Source: Candidatus Cloacimonadota bacterium
Lineage (GTDB): Bacteria > Cloacimonadota > Cloacimonadia > Cloacimonadales > Cloacimonadaceae
DNA: 44,272 nucleotides
Assembly (NCBI GenBank): GCA_012516855.1
Contig: JAAYWB010000045.1
Span: 1-44,272, forward strand
Direction of reading: 5' to 3'
This document shows positions 7,749 to 16,141 of this stretch, one piece after another. The position numbers and the translations under genes are program-made. The notes under the pieces were generated by a model. It searched no databases, was not told where the DNA came from, and saw only the letters and a program-made list of their open reading frames with translations. Each line of letters opens with the position of its first letter. The stretch's first letter is position 1.

Positions 7749-8855
7749 ATGCAAGCATTATTTGGTGGAATCCTGGCCTTCCAGTGGCAACAGGCGGTGA
7801 TGATCCTGATCGGCTTGGTGCTGATCTGGCTGGCCATCGCGAAAAAATATGAGCCGACCCTGCTGCTGCCAATCGGGTTTGGGACCATTCTCACGAATAT
7901 ACCCTTCTCCGCGGCTGTGGGAGAGCACGGACCGCTGCAGATCCTGTTCAATGCAGGCATCGCCACAGAGCTTTTCCCGCTGCTGATCTTCATCGGCATC
8001 GGCGCCATGATAGACTTCACGCCCCTGCTCAAAAACCCTTTCATGCTGCTTTTCGGCGCGGCGGCTCAACTAGGCATCTTCGTGACCTTTTCCGCTGCCA
8101 CCCTGCTTGGCTTCAGCCTGAAACAGGCTGGCGCGATCGGCATCATCGGCGCGGCTGACGGCCCCACCTCGATTTACGTGGCCAACCGTTTCGCGCAGGA
8201 CCTGCTGCCGGCGATTTCCGTGGCTGCCTATTCCTACATGGCTTTGGTGCCCATCATCCAACCGCCTGTGATCAAACTGCTTACCTCCAAGGAAGAACGC
8301 AAGATCCGCATGGACTACCAGGCCGGGGAAGTTCCCAAAGTGGTGAAAATCATCTTCCCCATCGCCATCACGCTGATCGCCGGGATTTTTGTGCCGGCTT
8401 CAGCGGCGCTGATCGGCTTTTTGATGTTCGGTAACCTGATCCGCGAATGCGGCGTGCTGGAAAGTCTGTCCAAATCAGCGCAGAATGAACTGGCCAACTT
8501 GGTGACGATCTTTCTGGGCATCAGCATCGCCTCCACGATGCGCGGAGAGGCTTTCCTGAGGCCGCAAACCCTTCTGATATTCATACTTGGGCTGGTGGCC
8601 TTCATTTTCGATACCGCCGGCGGAGTGCTCTTCGCAAAATTCATTAACCTTTTCCGCAAGAACAAGATAAACCCGATGATCGGAGCCTGCGGGATATCGG
8701 CCTTTCCGATGTCCGCGAGGGTTATCCATCAGATGGGGCAAAAAGAAGACCCCTTCAACTTCCTGCTGATGCCGGCTGTGAGCGTCAACGTGGGCGGCCA
8801 GATCGGTTCTGTGATCGCCGGCGGCCTCATTCTGGCGCTGTTGGGGAATGCATGA
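7749..8855 (+). CDS. oadB: Sodium ion-translocating decarboxylase beta subunit
   Basis: 368 aa integral membrane protein with around nine hydrophobic segments. It is the sodium channel subunit of the oxaloacetate/methylmalonyl-CoA/glutaconyl-CoA decarboxylase family, which couples decarboxylation of a carboxybiotin to Na+ export. Diagnostic residues are present: Asp137 in AADGPTSIY (Asp203 in Klebsiella OadB), and Asn308, Gly312, Ser317 and Arg324 in NPMIGACGISAFPMSAR, matching Klebsiella N373, G377, S382 and R389 in spacing. ATG 7749 has GGAG 6 nt before it; a TTG at 7746 is possible. No alpha (biotin carboxyltransferase) subunit is adjacent, so the substrate cannot be told. A tiny gamma-like subunit lies at 18427. 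Overlaps cdd by ATGA. Confidence 0.93.
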   Translation: MQALFGGILAFQWQQAVMILIGLVLIWLAIAKKYEPTLLLPIGFGTILTNIPFSAAVGEHGPLQILFNAGIATELFPLLIFIGIGAMIDFTPLLKNPFMLLFGAAAQLGIFVTFSAATLLGFSLKQAGAIGIIGAADGPTSIYVANRFAQDLLPAISVAAYSYMALVPIIQPPVIKLLTSKEERKIRMDYQAGEVPKVVKIIFPIAITLIAGIFVPASAALIGFLMFGNLIRECGVLESLSKSAQNELANLVTIFLGISIASTMRGEAFLRPQTLLIFILGLVAFIFDTAGGVLFAKFINLFRKNKINPMIGACGISAFPMSARVIHQMGQKEDPFNFLLMPAVSVNVGGQIGSVIAGGLILALLGNA

Positions 8856-9244
8856 GCATTGATCTTGACGCTTTACTGGAGCAGGCCCAGGCCGCGATGG
8901 AAAAGGCTTACGCGCCTTATTCCGGGTTCCGGGTGGGGGCCGCTCTACTCTGCGCTGATGGCAGCGTGGTCACAGGCTGCAACGTGGAAAATTCATCTTA
9001 TTCCCTGACCATCTGCGCCGAGCGCAATGCCCTCTTCGCCGCTGTGAATCAAGGCAAGCGGGATTTCCTTGCCATTGCCATCTATGTGGATTCTGATGAG
9101 ATGTTCCCTCCCTGCGGTGCTTGCCGTCAGGTTTTGGCGGAATTCAGCCCCCGCCTGCAAATCCTCTATGCCAATCGCCTTGGCAGCATCAGCAGCGACC
9201 TGGAATCCCTCCTGCCCCAAGCATTTAGCCTAAGAGAAGAATGA
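8852..9244 (+). CDS. cdd: Cytidine deaminase
   Basis: 130 aa, the usual length of the tetrameric zinc enzyme that deaminates cytidine and deoxycytidine in pyrimidine salvage. Zinc ligands and the catalytic Glu are visible in CAERNA and PPCGACRQ, with YAPYSGFRVGAA and NVENSSY forming the substrate pocket. The start overlaps the stop of the decarboxylase beta gene (ATGA), and its stop overlaps the next start in the same way, so translation is probably coupled. No reason from function for linkage to the decarboxylase is apparent. Confidence 0.96.
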   Translation: MSIDLDALLEQAQAAMEKAYAPYSGFRVGAALLCADGSVVTGCNVENSSYSLTICAERNALFAAVNQGKRDFLAIAIYVDSDEMFPPCGACRQVLAEFSPRLQILYANRLGSISSDLESLLPQAFSLREE

Positions 9245-10194
9245 AATCCAGCCTTCCCGAATTGCTCCATTGCCGGGTCTGCCCCCAAAACTGTGGCGTG
9301 AACCGTTACGAAGGCACAGGATTCTGCGGAGCGGGAGCATCAATCAAGGTAAACAGCGCGCACCTGCATCACGGCGAGGAACCTGTTCTCAGCGGCACCG
9401 GAGGCAGCGGCACCATTTTCCTTTCCTATTGCAACCTTCGCTGCGTTTTTTGTCAGAACCACCAGATATCACATCTGGGCTGGGGCAGTGAGATCAGCGA
9501 AGAGGATTGCGCCGGGATGATGCTACGTTTGCAGAAAGCCGGAGCCCACAATGTAAATCTGGTCTCACCAACGCAATACACACCTCAGCTTGCTACAGCG
9601 ATAAAGCTGGCTCGGGCCGGAGGCCTCTCTATCCCAGTGGTTTGGAACAGCAACGCTTATGAAACCGTCGAATCCCTTCAAACCCTGGCCGGGCTGGTGG
9701 ACATCTATTTGCCTGACCTCAAATACGCGCATCCAGCCTATTCCCTAACATACTCCCAAGCAAGGGATTATCCAGCCATATCCTTGAAAGCCGTGCAAGT
9801 AATGCAGAGCCAGGTAGGTAAGCTTGTGATATCCAATAGCGGATTGGCCCTTCGCGGGCTTCTGGTGCGGCATCTGGTGCTGCCCAACCGTCTGGCCGGC
9901 ACGCGTGACCTGCTCTACACCCTGCGCGAAACCCTGGGCGAGGGTGTTTCCCTCAGTCTGATGGCCCAATACTATCCTACAGCCGCGGCTCAAAACATCC
10001 CCGAACTGGCCCGCGGTCTTCATCCCGAGGAATACGCCGAGTCGCTGGATCTGGCCATGAACCTTGGTTTTACCGATGTTTACGCTCAGGAACTCGACCC
10101 CTCACCAGACTGGACCCCGGCTTTTTCACCGGAAAAATCCGGACCAGATGAACCCATCACCCATTTTCACGGAAAAACACATAATGCCAAATAG
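9241..10194 (+). CDS. Radical SAM protein of the PflX-like family (COG1313 type)
   Basis: 317 aa. The radical SAM 4Fe-4S motif is CNLRCVFCQN (CxxxCxxC), preceded by an N-terminal cysteine cluster CRVCPQNCGVNR...GFCGAG that is typical of the PflX group, annotated as putative pyruvate formate-lyase activating protein homologues. In this group the real substrate is unknown. Downstream motifs (NLVSPTQYTP, VWNSNAYE, LPDLKY) fit the family. It starts inside the cdd stop and overlaps the amidase start by 11 bp, so it is embedded in the operon. No glycyl radical enzyme is nearby, so an activase role is not supported by context. Confidence 0.88.
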   Translation: MKSSLPELLHCRVCPQNCGVNRYEGTGFCGAGASIKVNSAHLHHGEEPVLSGTGGSGTIFLSYCNLRCVFCQNHQISHLGWGSEISEEDCAGMMLRLQKAGAHNVNLVSPTQYTPQLATAIKLARAGGLSIPVVWNSNAYETVESLQTLAGLVDIYLPDLKYAHPAYSLTYSQARDYPAISLKAVQVMQSQVGKLVISNSGLALRGLLVRHLVLPNRLAGTRDLLYTLRETLGEGVSLSLMAQYYPTAAAQNIPELARGLHPEEYAESLDLAMNLGFTDVYAQELDPSPDWTPAFSPEKSGPDEPITHFHGKTHNAK

Positions 10195-11323
10195 ATTCAA
10201 AGCCATGCTTCTGGGCATGATCCTGCTCTCATGTTGGGCCTCTTTTCTTGGCGCCGACATCAATCTGCTCTACATGCCTGCCAAGATTCCCAAAAAACTG
10301 CCCACTCAAACCCTGGAAAACCGTTCCTACGTGGCGCTGGAAAAGATGAACACGCTGCTCCAATCCATGATCAGGGTTGAATACAGCGAGTATAACGACC
10401 ACCGTATAAACATCTGGTACAATGGCCAGCAGTTCACTTTCATCACCAACTCGCCTTATTACAGTTTTGCAGAGGGTGTGTTCAACATGCAGTACCCCTT
10501 TTTGCAGATGGGTGCTGAATACTATCTTCCGGAAACCTTCTTCCTGCAGAACCTGCCGCTTCACTTCCCAAAGGATATCTATCTCAAAGACAAGGTGTTA
10601 CACATACCCCGCCCAGTGGACAAAGGCGTGGTCCGCATCGTGCTTGACCCTGGCCATGGCGGTAAAGACCCCGGCGCGGTGGGGAAAAACGGGACCCGAG
10701 AAAAGGACATTAACCTGAACGTGGGCCTCATGCTGAAATCGATGCTGGAAAAAGAGCTGGGTGTGGAGGTGCTGATGACCCGCTCCGATGACCGCTTCAT
10801 TCCCCTTTCAGGGCGAACCAAATTTGCCATGGACAAAAAGGCCGACCTGTTTGTGAGCCTGCACACCAACGCCTCCAAAAACCGCAGCGCAAAAGGCCTC
10901 GAAACATACTATCTTTCAACCTCTTCCACTTCCGATTCACGGGCCGAGGAAGCTCTGGAAAACGACGTGGTTGAGCTTTACGAAGGAGCCGGGGCAAAGA
11001 AAAAGTACGACGCGCTTGACTTCATCCTCAGCGACCTGAGCCAGACCACATATCAGGAATACAGCAACGAACTGGCAACCCTGGTCCAGCGCAACATGGT
11101 TTCAGGAGTGCAAGGCCAGGACCGGGGCGTGAAACAAGCCAGCTTTTACGTTTTACGAGGAGCCTTCATGCCCGCCATCCTGATCGAGATGGGATTCATC
11201 TCAAACCTCAACGAGGAAGCTGCACTGGCCAACAAACAGTATCAGGAACGCATGTCCCGCACCATCTTTGAAGGCATCAAGCGCTTCAAATACAGCTACG
11301 ACAGGGTTCTCAAGACCAATTGA
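10184..11323 (+). CDS. N-acetylmuramoyl-L-alanine amidase (Amidase_3 type)
   Basis: 379 aa from ATG 10184, chosen because it opens a signal peptide (MPNRFKAMLLGMILLSCWASFLGA); the frame is open further upstream but inside the previous gene. An N-terminal region with a beta-rich AMIN-like character (about 25-145) precedes the catalytic domain. Zinc ligands are visible in DPGHGG (His158), TREKD (Glu), SLHTNA (His), with the catalytic Glu in LIEMGF. It cleaves the amide bond between muramic acid and the stem peptide during daughter-cell separation or wall turnover. The ribosome binding site is weak; translation may be coupled to the upstream gene. A LysM/M23 hydrolase of the type that often activates such amidases lies at 14941. 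Confidence 0.92.
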   Translation: MPNRFKAMLLGMILLSCWASFLGADINLLYMPAKIPKKLPTQTLENRSYVALEKMNTLLQSMIRVEYSEYNDHRINIWYNGQQFTFITNSPYYSFAEGVFNMQYPFLQMGAEYYLPETFFLQNLPLHFPKDIYLKDKVLHIPRPVDKGVVRIVLDPGHGGKDPGAVGKNGTREKDINLNVGLMLKSMLEKELGVEVLMTRSDDRFIPLSGRTKFAMDKKADLFVSLHTNASKNRSAKGLETYYLSTSSTSDSRAEEALENDVVELYEGAGAKKKYDALDFILSDLSQTTYQEYSNELATLVQRNMVSGVQGQDRGVKQASFYVLRGAFMPAILIEMGFISNLNEEAALANKQYQERMSRTIFEGIKRFKYSYDRVLKTN

Positions 11324-11330
11324 AGCATCC

Positions 11331-12596
11331 ATGCCGCTGAAAGTGATGAAAGTCCAACCCCGCAGCCCAGCCGCCAAAGCCGGGATCAAGGACGGCGATA
11401 CCATTCTCAGCATCAACGCCATGCCCATCAACGACTTTTTCGACCTTGAGTATTACGGCAACGATTACCAGCTTGAGTTTGAACTGAAGGGTTCAGACAG
11501 TAACTGTAGAATTCTCACCTTGCTGCGCCAGCCGAACAAGCCCCTGGGCATTGAGCCAGAACCCCACGAAGTTGCTTCCTGCGCCAACAGCTGCGTTTTT
11601 TGCTTCATCGACCAGTTGCCGTCCGGATTGCGCCCCACCCTCTATCAAAAAGATGACGACTATCTCTTTTCCTACGTATTCGGGAATTACATCACGCTGA
11701 ACAACCTGAGCCCCACTCAGCTCAAACGCATTGTGAATCAGCATATCAGCCCGCTCTATGTCTCCGTGCATAGCACCGATCCCATGCTTCGGAAGAAGCT
11801 GATGCGCTACCGGACTGATTTTGACCTGCTTCAAACCCTGCGTTACCTTTCCGGCCAGGGAATCGACTTTCACCTCCAAATAGTCTGTGTGCCGCAATAC
11901 AACTGTGGAGACCGGCTCCGCGCCACTCTCAGCGATCTGCTGGCTGGTTCCGTGAATGTTTTGTCCATCGGAGTGGTGCCAGTTGGCCTAACCGGTTTCC
12001 GGGAAAACCTTACAGAACTTAAGCCCTTCACAGCGGAGCTCGCGGCGGAAACCATCACCATCATCGATTCTTTCAGGCAGCAGGGCCAGCCAGTCCAAGC
12101 CGCGGACGAGCTTTACGTCATGGCAGGCCTGTCTGTTCCGGACGAACATTATTATGGGGATTTTCCCCAGTTGGAAAACGGGATCGGCATGCTCCGCCTC
12201 AGCAGGATGAATTTCCGCAGGCGCCGCAGTGCCTTAATCAAAGAGCTGGACAAAGCCGGGATGCCTTTAGTGATGCTGACCTCGCGTTCGGCAGAATCCA
12301 CAATCAAAGAACTGGCCAGCAGGCTGGAACCAAAGCTGGAAAAAGCCTCTGTGCGGGTGAAAGCCATAGCCAACAACTGGTTGGGAGGCCAGGTTAGCGT
12401 GAGCGGTCTGCTCGCGGCGAAGGACATTCTGGAACAACACAATGCAACCGGAAACGAAGGCCTGATCGTGCCTTCCAATATTTTCAACCATGACGGGATT
12501 ACCCTGGACGACGTTTCCCAGATCGAATTCCGTGACCTCTTGGGCCGGCCACTGCTAGTGGTGGACCAGTATTTCGAGGATTGGGAATGGATCTGA
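11331..12596 (+). CDS. DUF512 radical SAM protein with N-terminal PDZ-like domain
   Basis: 421 aa. A PDZ-like segment (residues 1-65; PRSPAAKAGIKDGDTI) precedes a radical SAM core with CANSCVFCFIDQLP (CxxxCxxC), then KDDDYLFSYVFGNYITL, SVHSTDP and, at the C-terminus, PSNIFNHDGITLDD, all characteristic of the COG1625/DUF512 family. The biochemical function of the family is unknown. ATG 11331 is 7 bp after the amidase stop; an earlier in-frame start would lie within the amidase. In Firmicutes it commonly sits near ribosome-assembly GTPase genes; here the neighbour is a wall amidase. Confidence 0.92.
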   Translation: MPLKVMKVQPRSPAAKAGIKDGDTILSINAMPINDFFDLEYYGNDYQLEFELKGSDSNCRILTLLRQPNKPLGIEPEPHEVASCANSCVFCFIDQLPSGLRPTLYQKDDDYLFSYVFGNYITLNNLSPTQLKRIVNQHISPLYVSVHSTDPMLRKKLMRYRTDFDLLQTLRYLSGQGIDFHLQIVCVPQYNCGDRLRATLSDLLAGSVNVLSIGVVPVGLTGFRENLTELKPFTAELAAETITIIDSFRQQGQPVQAADELYVMAGLSVPDEHYYGDFPQLENGIGMLRLSRMNFRRRRSALIKELDKAGMPLVMLTSRSAESTIKELASRLEPKLEKASVRVKAIANNWLGGQVSVSGLLAAKDILEQHNATGNEGLIVPSNIFNHDGITLDDVSQIEFRDLLGRPLLVVDQYFEDWEWI

Positions 12597-12645
12597 CCAA
12601 TAACACAATCATAACAATCCGACCTCAAAAACGGGAGAATAACCT

Positions 12646-13575
12646 ATGAAACAAGCTGCACTGATAGTTTTGGCACTCATCCTGTTGCTGGCTTCCTGCA
12701 TGAGTGAAGCCGACAAACTGGAAAAGGCGAATCTTGAACTCGGTTCAAAGAAGAATCCGATCAAGATGTATTTCGTTCCCTCGATGGAAGCCTCCACCGT
12801 GGTCACCAGCGGAGAGGCCATCGCCGCCTGGCTGGAACAGGAAACCGGATACAAATTCAAAGTGGCCGTGCCCACCAGTTATGCTGCCGTGGTGGAAGCC
12901 ATCGGCGCCTATCAGGCCGATGTGGCCTGGCTGCCAACTTTCGCCTACGTGTTGGCTGAGGAAAAATACGAGGCTGAAGTGCAGTTCATGACAATCCGCA
13001 ACGGTCTGAACAAATATTGTGGGCAATTCGTGGCCCGCGCCGACAGCGGCATCGACAGCCTGAGCCAAATCGAGGGAAAGGTGGTGGCATACACCGACGC
13101 GGCTTCAACCTCCGGCTACATCTATCCTTCCGCCATTCTTAAACAGCAGGGCATCAATCCAGCCAGATACACCCTCGCAGGAGGCCATCCGCAAGCAATC
13201 ACAGCAGTTTACAACGGGACAGCGGACGCAGCCTGCACCTACTGGTCGCCCCCAGATGCCAGCGGCAAACCAATGGATGCCAGGGAAAAGTTGCTGGAGA
13301 CCTATCCTGATGTCTTTTCCAAGCTGAAAATAGTGGCTCTCACCGATTCCATTCCCAACGACACAGTCACTTTCCGGCGAGGCATGCCTGACGAGGTGAA
13401 AACAAAGCTGGTGCAAGCTTTGGAGAAATTCGCCGGCACCAAGGACGGACAGGCCATCATGAAAGAGCTTTACGATATAGACGGCCTAACCCGCGCCACC
13501 GATGCCGATTATGACATTGTGCGCCAGACCCTTAAAGCGCTAGACAAAGACCCCAGGCAGTTTCTCAAAGACTGA
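12646..13575 (+). CDS. phnD: Phosphonate/phosphate-type ABC transporter substrate-binding lipoprotein
   Basis: 309 aa. A lipoprotein signal peptide with lipobox LASC (Cys18) tethers it to a membrane. The mature part is a PhnD-like two-lobe periplasmic binding protein: FVPSMEAS, the stretch AVVEAIGAYQADVAWLPTFAY, and a C-terminal AxTYWSP and RRGMPDEVK region that fits the phosphate/phosphite/phosphonate group. The exact ligand cannot be told from sequence. GGGAG lies 7 nt before ATG. The ATPase gene follows after 6 bp; no permease gene follows. Confidence 0.88.
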   Translation: MKQAALIVLALILLLASCMSEADKLEKANLELGSKKNPIKMYFVPSMEASTVVTSGEAIAAWLEQETGYKFKVAVPTSYAAVVEAIGAYQADVAWLPTFAYVLAEEKYEAEVQFMTIRNGLNKYCGQFVARADSGIDSLSQIEGKVVAYTDAASTSGYIYPSAILKQQGINPARYTLAGGHPQAITAVYNGTADAACTYWSPPDASGKPMDAREKLLETYPDVFSKLKIVALTDSIPNDTVTFRRGMPDEVKTKLVQALEKFAGTKDGQAIMKELYDIDGLTRATDADYDIVRQTLKALDKDPRQFLKD

Positions 13576-13581
13576 GGCGGG

Positions 13582-14322
13582 ATGGCTCAGCTCGAGATAA
13601 AAGACCTTCGCAAAACCTATGACCACAAGGTCTGGGCTTTGGACAAAGTCAGCTTCGATGTCCAAAAGGGTGATTTCATCATCCTGCTGGGCCTCTCCGG
13701 CAGCGGCAAGTCAACCCTCCTGCGCTGCATAAACAGGCTGATAGAGCCGGATGGGGGCGACGTCCTCTACGAAGGAAAATCGGTGCGCGCCCTGTCACCA
13801 ACTCAGTTGCGAAGATACCGCCGCAGCATCGCCATGGTCTTTCAGCAGTTCAACCTTGTAAAAAACCTCAGCGTGCTCACCAATGTGCTCACGGGGCGGC
13901 TGGGATATCACGGCTTGCTGGACAAATACAGCGCCTCGGAAATCGACGCGGCCTACCATAATCTGGACCGGGTGGGCTTGAAAAAATATGCCAAGCGGCA
14001 GGTGAAAAGCCTCTCCGGCGGCCAGCAGCAAAGGGTGGCCATCGCCCGGGCCCTGATGCAAAATCCGGCTATTGTCCTGGCTGACGAACCCGTTGCCAGC
14101 CTCGATCCCGCCACCGCTGATTCCATCATGCAATATCTGGCTGAAATCAATTCCGAAGGCATCTCCGTGCTCTGCTCGCTGCATTTCCTTTCCCTCGCCC
14201 GCCGCTACGGCAACCGCGTTGTCGCACTCAAGGACGGGCTAAAGGTTTATGAGGGCCTGCCCGTCGAGATAGACAACGCCCGCTTCAAACAAATCTACGG
14301 CCAGGACGCGGAAGAGGTCTAA
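13582..14322 (+). CDS. phnC: Phosphonate-type ABC transporter ATP-binding protein
   Basis: 246 aa ABC ATPase with Walker [11 protein letters not shown]-loop VFQQFN, signature LSGGQQQR, Walker B IVLADEP and the switch His in CSLHFL. Length, the [23 protein letters not shown] segment and position directly after phnD place it in the PhnC group. GAGGCGGG ribosome binding site overlaps the phnD stop. The membrane permease (PhnE) that should complete the importer is missing here; the 370 bp after the stop hold a hairpin repeat and no gene. Confidence 0.92.
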   Translation: MAQLEIKDLRKTYDHKVWALDKVSFDVQKGDFIILLGLSGSGKSTLLRCINRLIEPDGGDVLYEGKSVRALSPTQLRRYRRSIAMVFQQFNLVKNLSVLTNVLTGRLGYHGLLDKYSASEIDAAYHNLDRVGLKKYAKRQVKSLSGGQQQRVAIARALMQNPAIVLADEPVASLDPATADSIMQYLAEINSEGISVLCSLHFLSLARRYGNRVVALKDGLKVYEGLPVEIDNARFKQIYGQDAEEV

Positions 14323-14417
14323 GCTCCCTTTCAGGCAAACTCTTCCGACATCCTGATCCCATTTCCGGCGCAAGCCTGATAAATTCCCTAAGCCGGAATA
14401 AGCCCGCTTCCCAAAAA

Positions 14418-14548
14418 CCTGATCCGTCCTTAGCCCCATCACATTCGCCCCTTGCCTGCCTCCCTCAAGGCTCCCGCATTCCAGACGGGAGGTGTGCGGG
14501 AGGCCCAAAATAGGCGGACAGGATGGGGCTAAGGACGGAACCATCAGG
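14418..14548 (-). repeat. Large hairpin element, divergent R1-like copy 4
   Basis: Arms CCGTCCTTAGCCCCATC (14424-14440) and GATGGGGCTAAGGACGG (14522-14538) are a perfect 17-bp inverted repeat, extended by CCTGAT/ATCAGG outside. Inside, the minus strand reads GCCTCCCGCAC...ATGCGGGA like the R1 core. It fills most of the gap after phnC (14323-14690), where no gene is visible. As RNA it would form a very stable stem of about 130 nt; it could end transcription of phnC or be a palindromic mobile repeat. Confidence 0.6.
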
Positions 14549-14635
14549 TAATCAACTGACTTCCAAGCCCAAACCTACAGAAAGTGGGCAACAACCATTG
14601 CTAAACGGAACTGCCAAAAACCTAAAAACGAATCC

Positions 14636-14664
14636 TTGACAAATATCCCCAGTTGAAATACAAA
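14636..14664 (+). promoter_or_regulatory. Putative promoter of the acyP-to-propeller operon
   Basis: TTGACA (14636-14641), 17 bp, TACAAA (14659-14664), 27 bp before the acylphosphatase ATG. The T-run after it (TTTTTTTCC) may be part of the initially transcribed region. This would be the main promoter for nine close-packed genes to 24645. Confidence 0.6.
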
Positions 14665-14690
14665 GTTTTTTTCCTTAAATGGAGTAGAAT

Positions 14691-14960
14691 ATGCTTACTT
14701 GGGAACTACGAGCCACGGGGCGCGTCCAATTCGTCGGTTTCCGCAGATTCGCGCGGACTTGCGCTCTGCGGTGCTCGCTCACTGGCTGGGTTCGCAACCA
14801 GGGTGACGGCAGCGTGCTGATCGAAGCCACCGGGGACAGGGACAAGCTTGAGCTATTCTGCGAGCTGCTGCGTGCCGGCAACAGGTTTGTTGATGTGCGC
14901 GAGCTGCGCATCAGGGAACAAGACGAAACGGTTGTTTACGATGATTTTACGATACGATAA
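14691..14960 (+). CDS. acyP: Acylphosphatase
   Basis: 89 aa, standard length for the small ferredoxin-fold enzyme that hydrolyses acyl phosphates such as acetyl phosphate. Catalytic Arg is in the FR of GRVQFVGFR and catalytic Asn in WVRNQGDGSV. One oddity: the phosphate-cradle loop, normally GRVQGVxFR, has Phe in place of the second Gly (codon TTC). GGAG precedes the ATG by 7 nt. It overlaps the next gene by 20 bp. A phosphotransacylase-type gene in the same operon makes acyl phosphates, so a metabolic link is possible. Confidence 0.88.
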   Translation: MLTWELRATGRVQFVGFRRFARTCALRCSLTGWVRNQGDGSVLIEATGDRDKLELFCELLRAGNRFVDVRELRIREQDETVVYDDFTIR

Positions 14961-16119
14961 AAAGACCCGAAGCGGGACAGGCGGTCCGTGCCATCGCCGC
15001 GGGCCTGCATGGAAGCTGTCCATTGTGGTGTTGGCCTTACTGCTGCCGGTTTGGTTGGCGGCGGAGATGGTCACCCATAAGGTGCAAAAAGGTGACACTC
15101 TTTACTCGCTGAGCAAGAAATACCAGGTGTCTATCGAAGAGATTTGGGAATTGAACGGCCTTACCAGCAACAATATCGGTGTGGGGCAGGTTTTGAAGAT
15201 TAAAAAAGCTGAGCCCGTCAAACCGGATTTCAAAACTCCCCCCGTCAAGCCCGCCCAGACAGAAACCTCTCCTTCTCCGCCGCCAGCGGAACCGCCCGAC
15301 CATAGCAAACTCAACCTTCCGGACGATTACTACTACACTGTGCAGGCGGGCGAAACAGCTTTCCGCATAGCCGTAAACCACAAACTGACACCAAGTGATT
15401 TTCTACGCTGGAACAACCTTCCAGCTGAAAACCCGCCGATAAAACCGGGTGATCGCCTTATCATCAAGGACCCGGCAAGTTTTAACCCCGCGGAGGAGAA
15501 GCCGGCGGAACAGGGAGCCACAATCCAGGCCGCGACGCCTGCCCCGGCCGACACACTGCTGCTGGATCAGGTTTACGTGGTGAAGAGAAAAGACACCCTG
15601 TTCAGCATCGCCAAGGCCCACGGAACCACCGTGGACGACATCAAAGCCCGCAACAACCTCTCTTCCAACGACATCAGCGTGGGCCAGAAACTCTGGTTGA
15701 CCGGAACTCCGCCTGCCGACCAGGCCTCCGGCTCAACCTCTAAGGTCCGCACTGATTGCATCATGCCAACCAATGGCAGGGTAACCTCGGAATTTGGCAT
15801 GCGCCGTGGCCGTCCCCACAAGGGCATCGACATCGCCAACAAATCCGGAACGCCGATCTACGCGGTTTTGGACGGAGTGGTTGTCTATTCCGGGACTCAG
15901 CGCGGCTACGGGAATGTTGTCCTGATCGAGCATCCGAACTTTGTGATGACGGTTTACGCCCACAACGAAAAGAACTTGGTGAACGTGGGCGACCACGTGA
16001 GCCAGGGTCAGCAAATCGCCAGAATGGGCTCCACCGGAAATTCCACCGGCCCCCATCTGCACTTTGAATACCGTGTCAAGGGGACGGCTCTAAATCCCCG
16101 CAAGGTGTTGCCGTTATAA
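14941..16119 (+). CDS. LysM-repeat M23 peptidase (NlpD/EnvC-like)
   Basis: 392 aa from ATG 14941, which overlaps the end of acyP; the longer frame would lie wholly inside that gene. A charged N-terminus and a hydrophobic signal or anchor (about 24-42) are followed by three LysM domains (about 44-90, 138-185, 205-250; each with V-x-x-G/K-D/E-T-x-x-x-I/L-A and N-x-L), separated by Pro-rich linkers, then a LytM/M23 domain (about 275-392) with HKGID, YAHN and HLHFE metal and active-site residues intact. It binds peptidoglycan and should cut cross-bridges or activate amidases. All metal ligands are present, so it is likely catalytic. Confidence 0.92.
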   Translation: MILRYDKKTRSGTGGPCHRRGPAWKLSIVVLALLLPVWLAAEMVTHKVQKGDTLYSLSKKYQVSIEEIWELNGLTSNNIGVGQVLKIKKAEPVKPDFKTPPVKPAQTETSPSPPPAEPPDHSKLNLPDDYYYTVQAGETAFRIAVNHKLTPSDFLRWNNLPAENPPIKPGDRLIIKDPASFNPAEEKPAEQGATIQAATPAPADTLLLDQVYVVKRKDTLFSIAKAHGTTVDDIKARNNLSSNDISVGQKLWLTGTPPADQASGSTSKVRTDCIMPTNGRVTSEFGMRRGRPHKGIDIANKSGTPIYAVLDGVVVYSGTQRGYGNVVLIEHPNFVMTVYAHNEKNLVNVGDHVSQGQQIARMGSTGNSTGPHLHFEYRVKGTALNPRKVLPL

Positions 16120-16141
16120 TGTTTAAGGCAAACGGGTCCTA

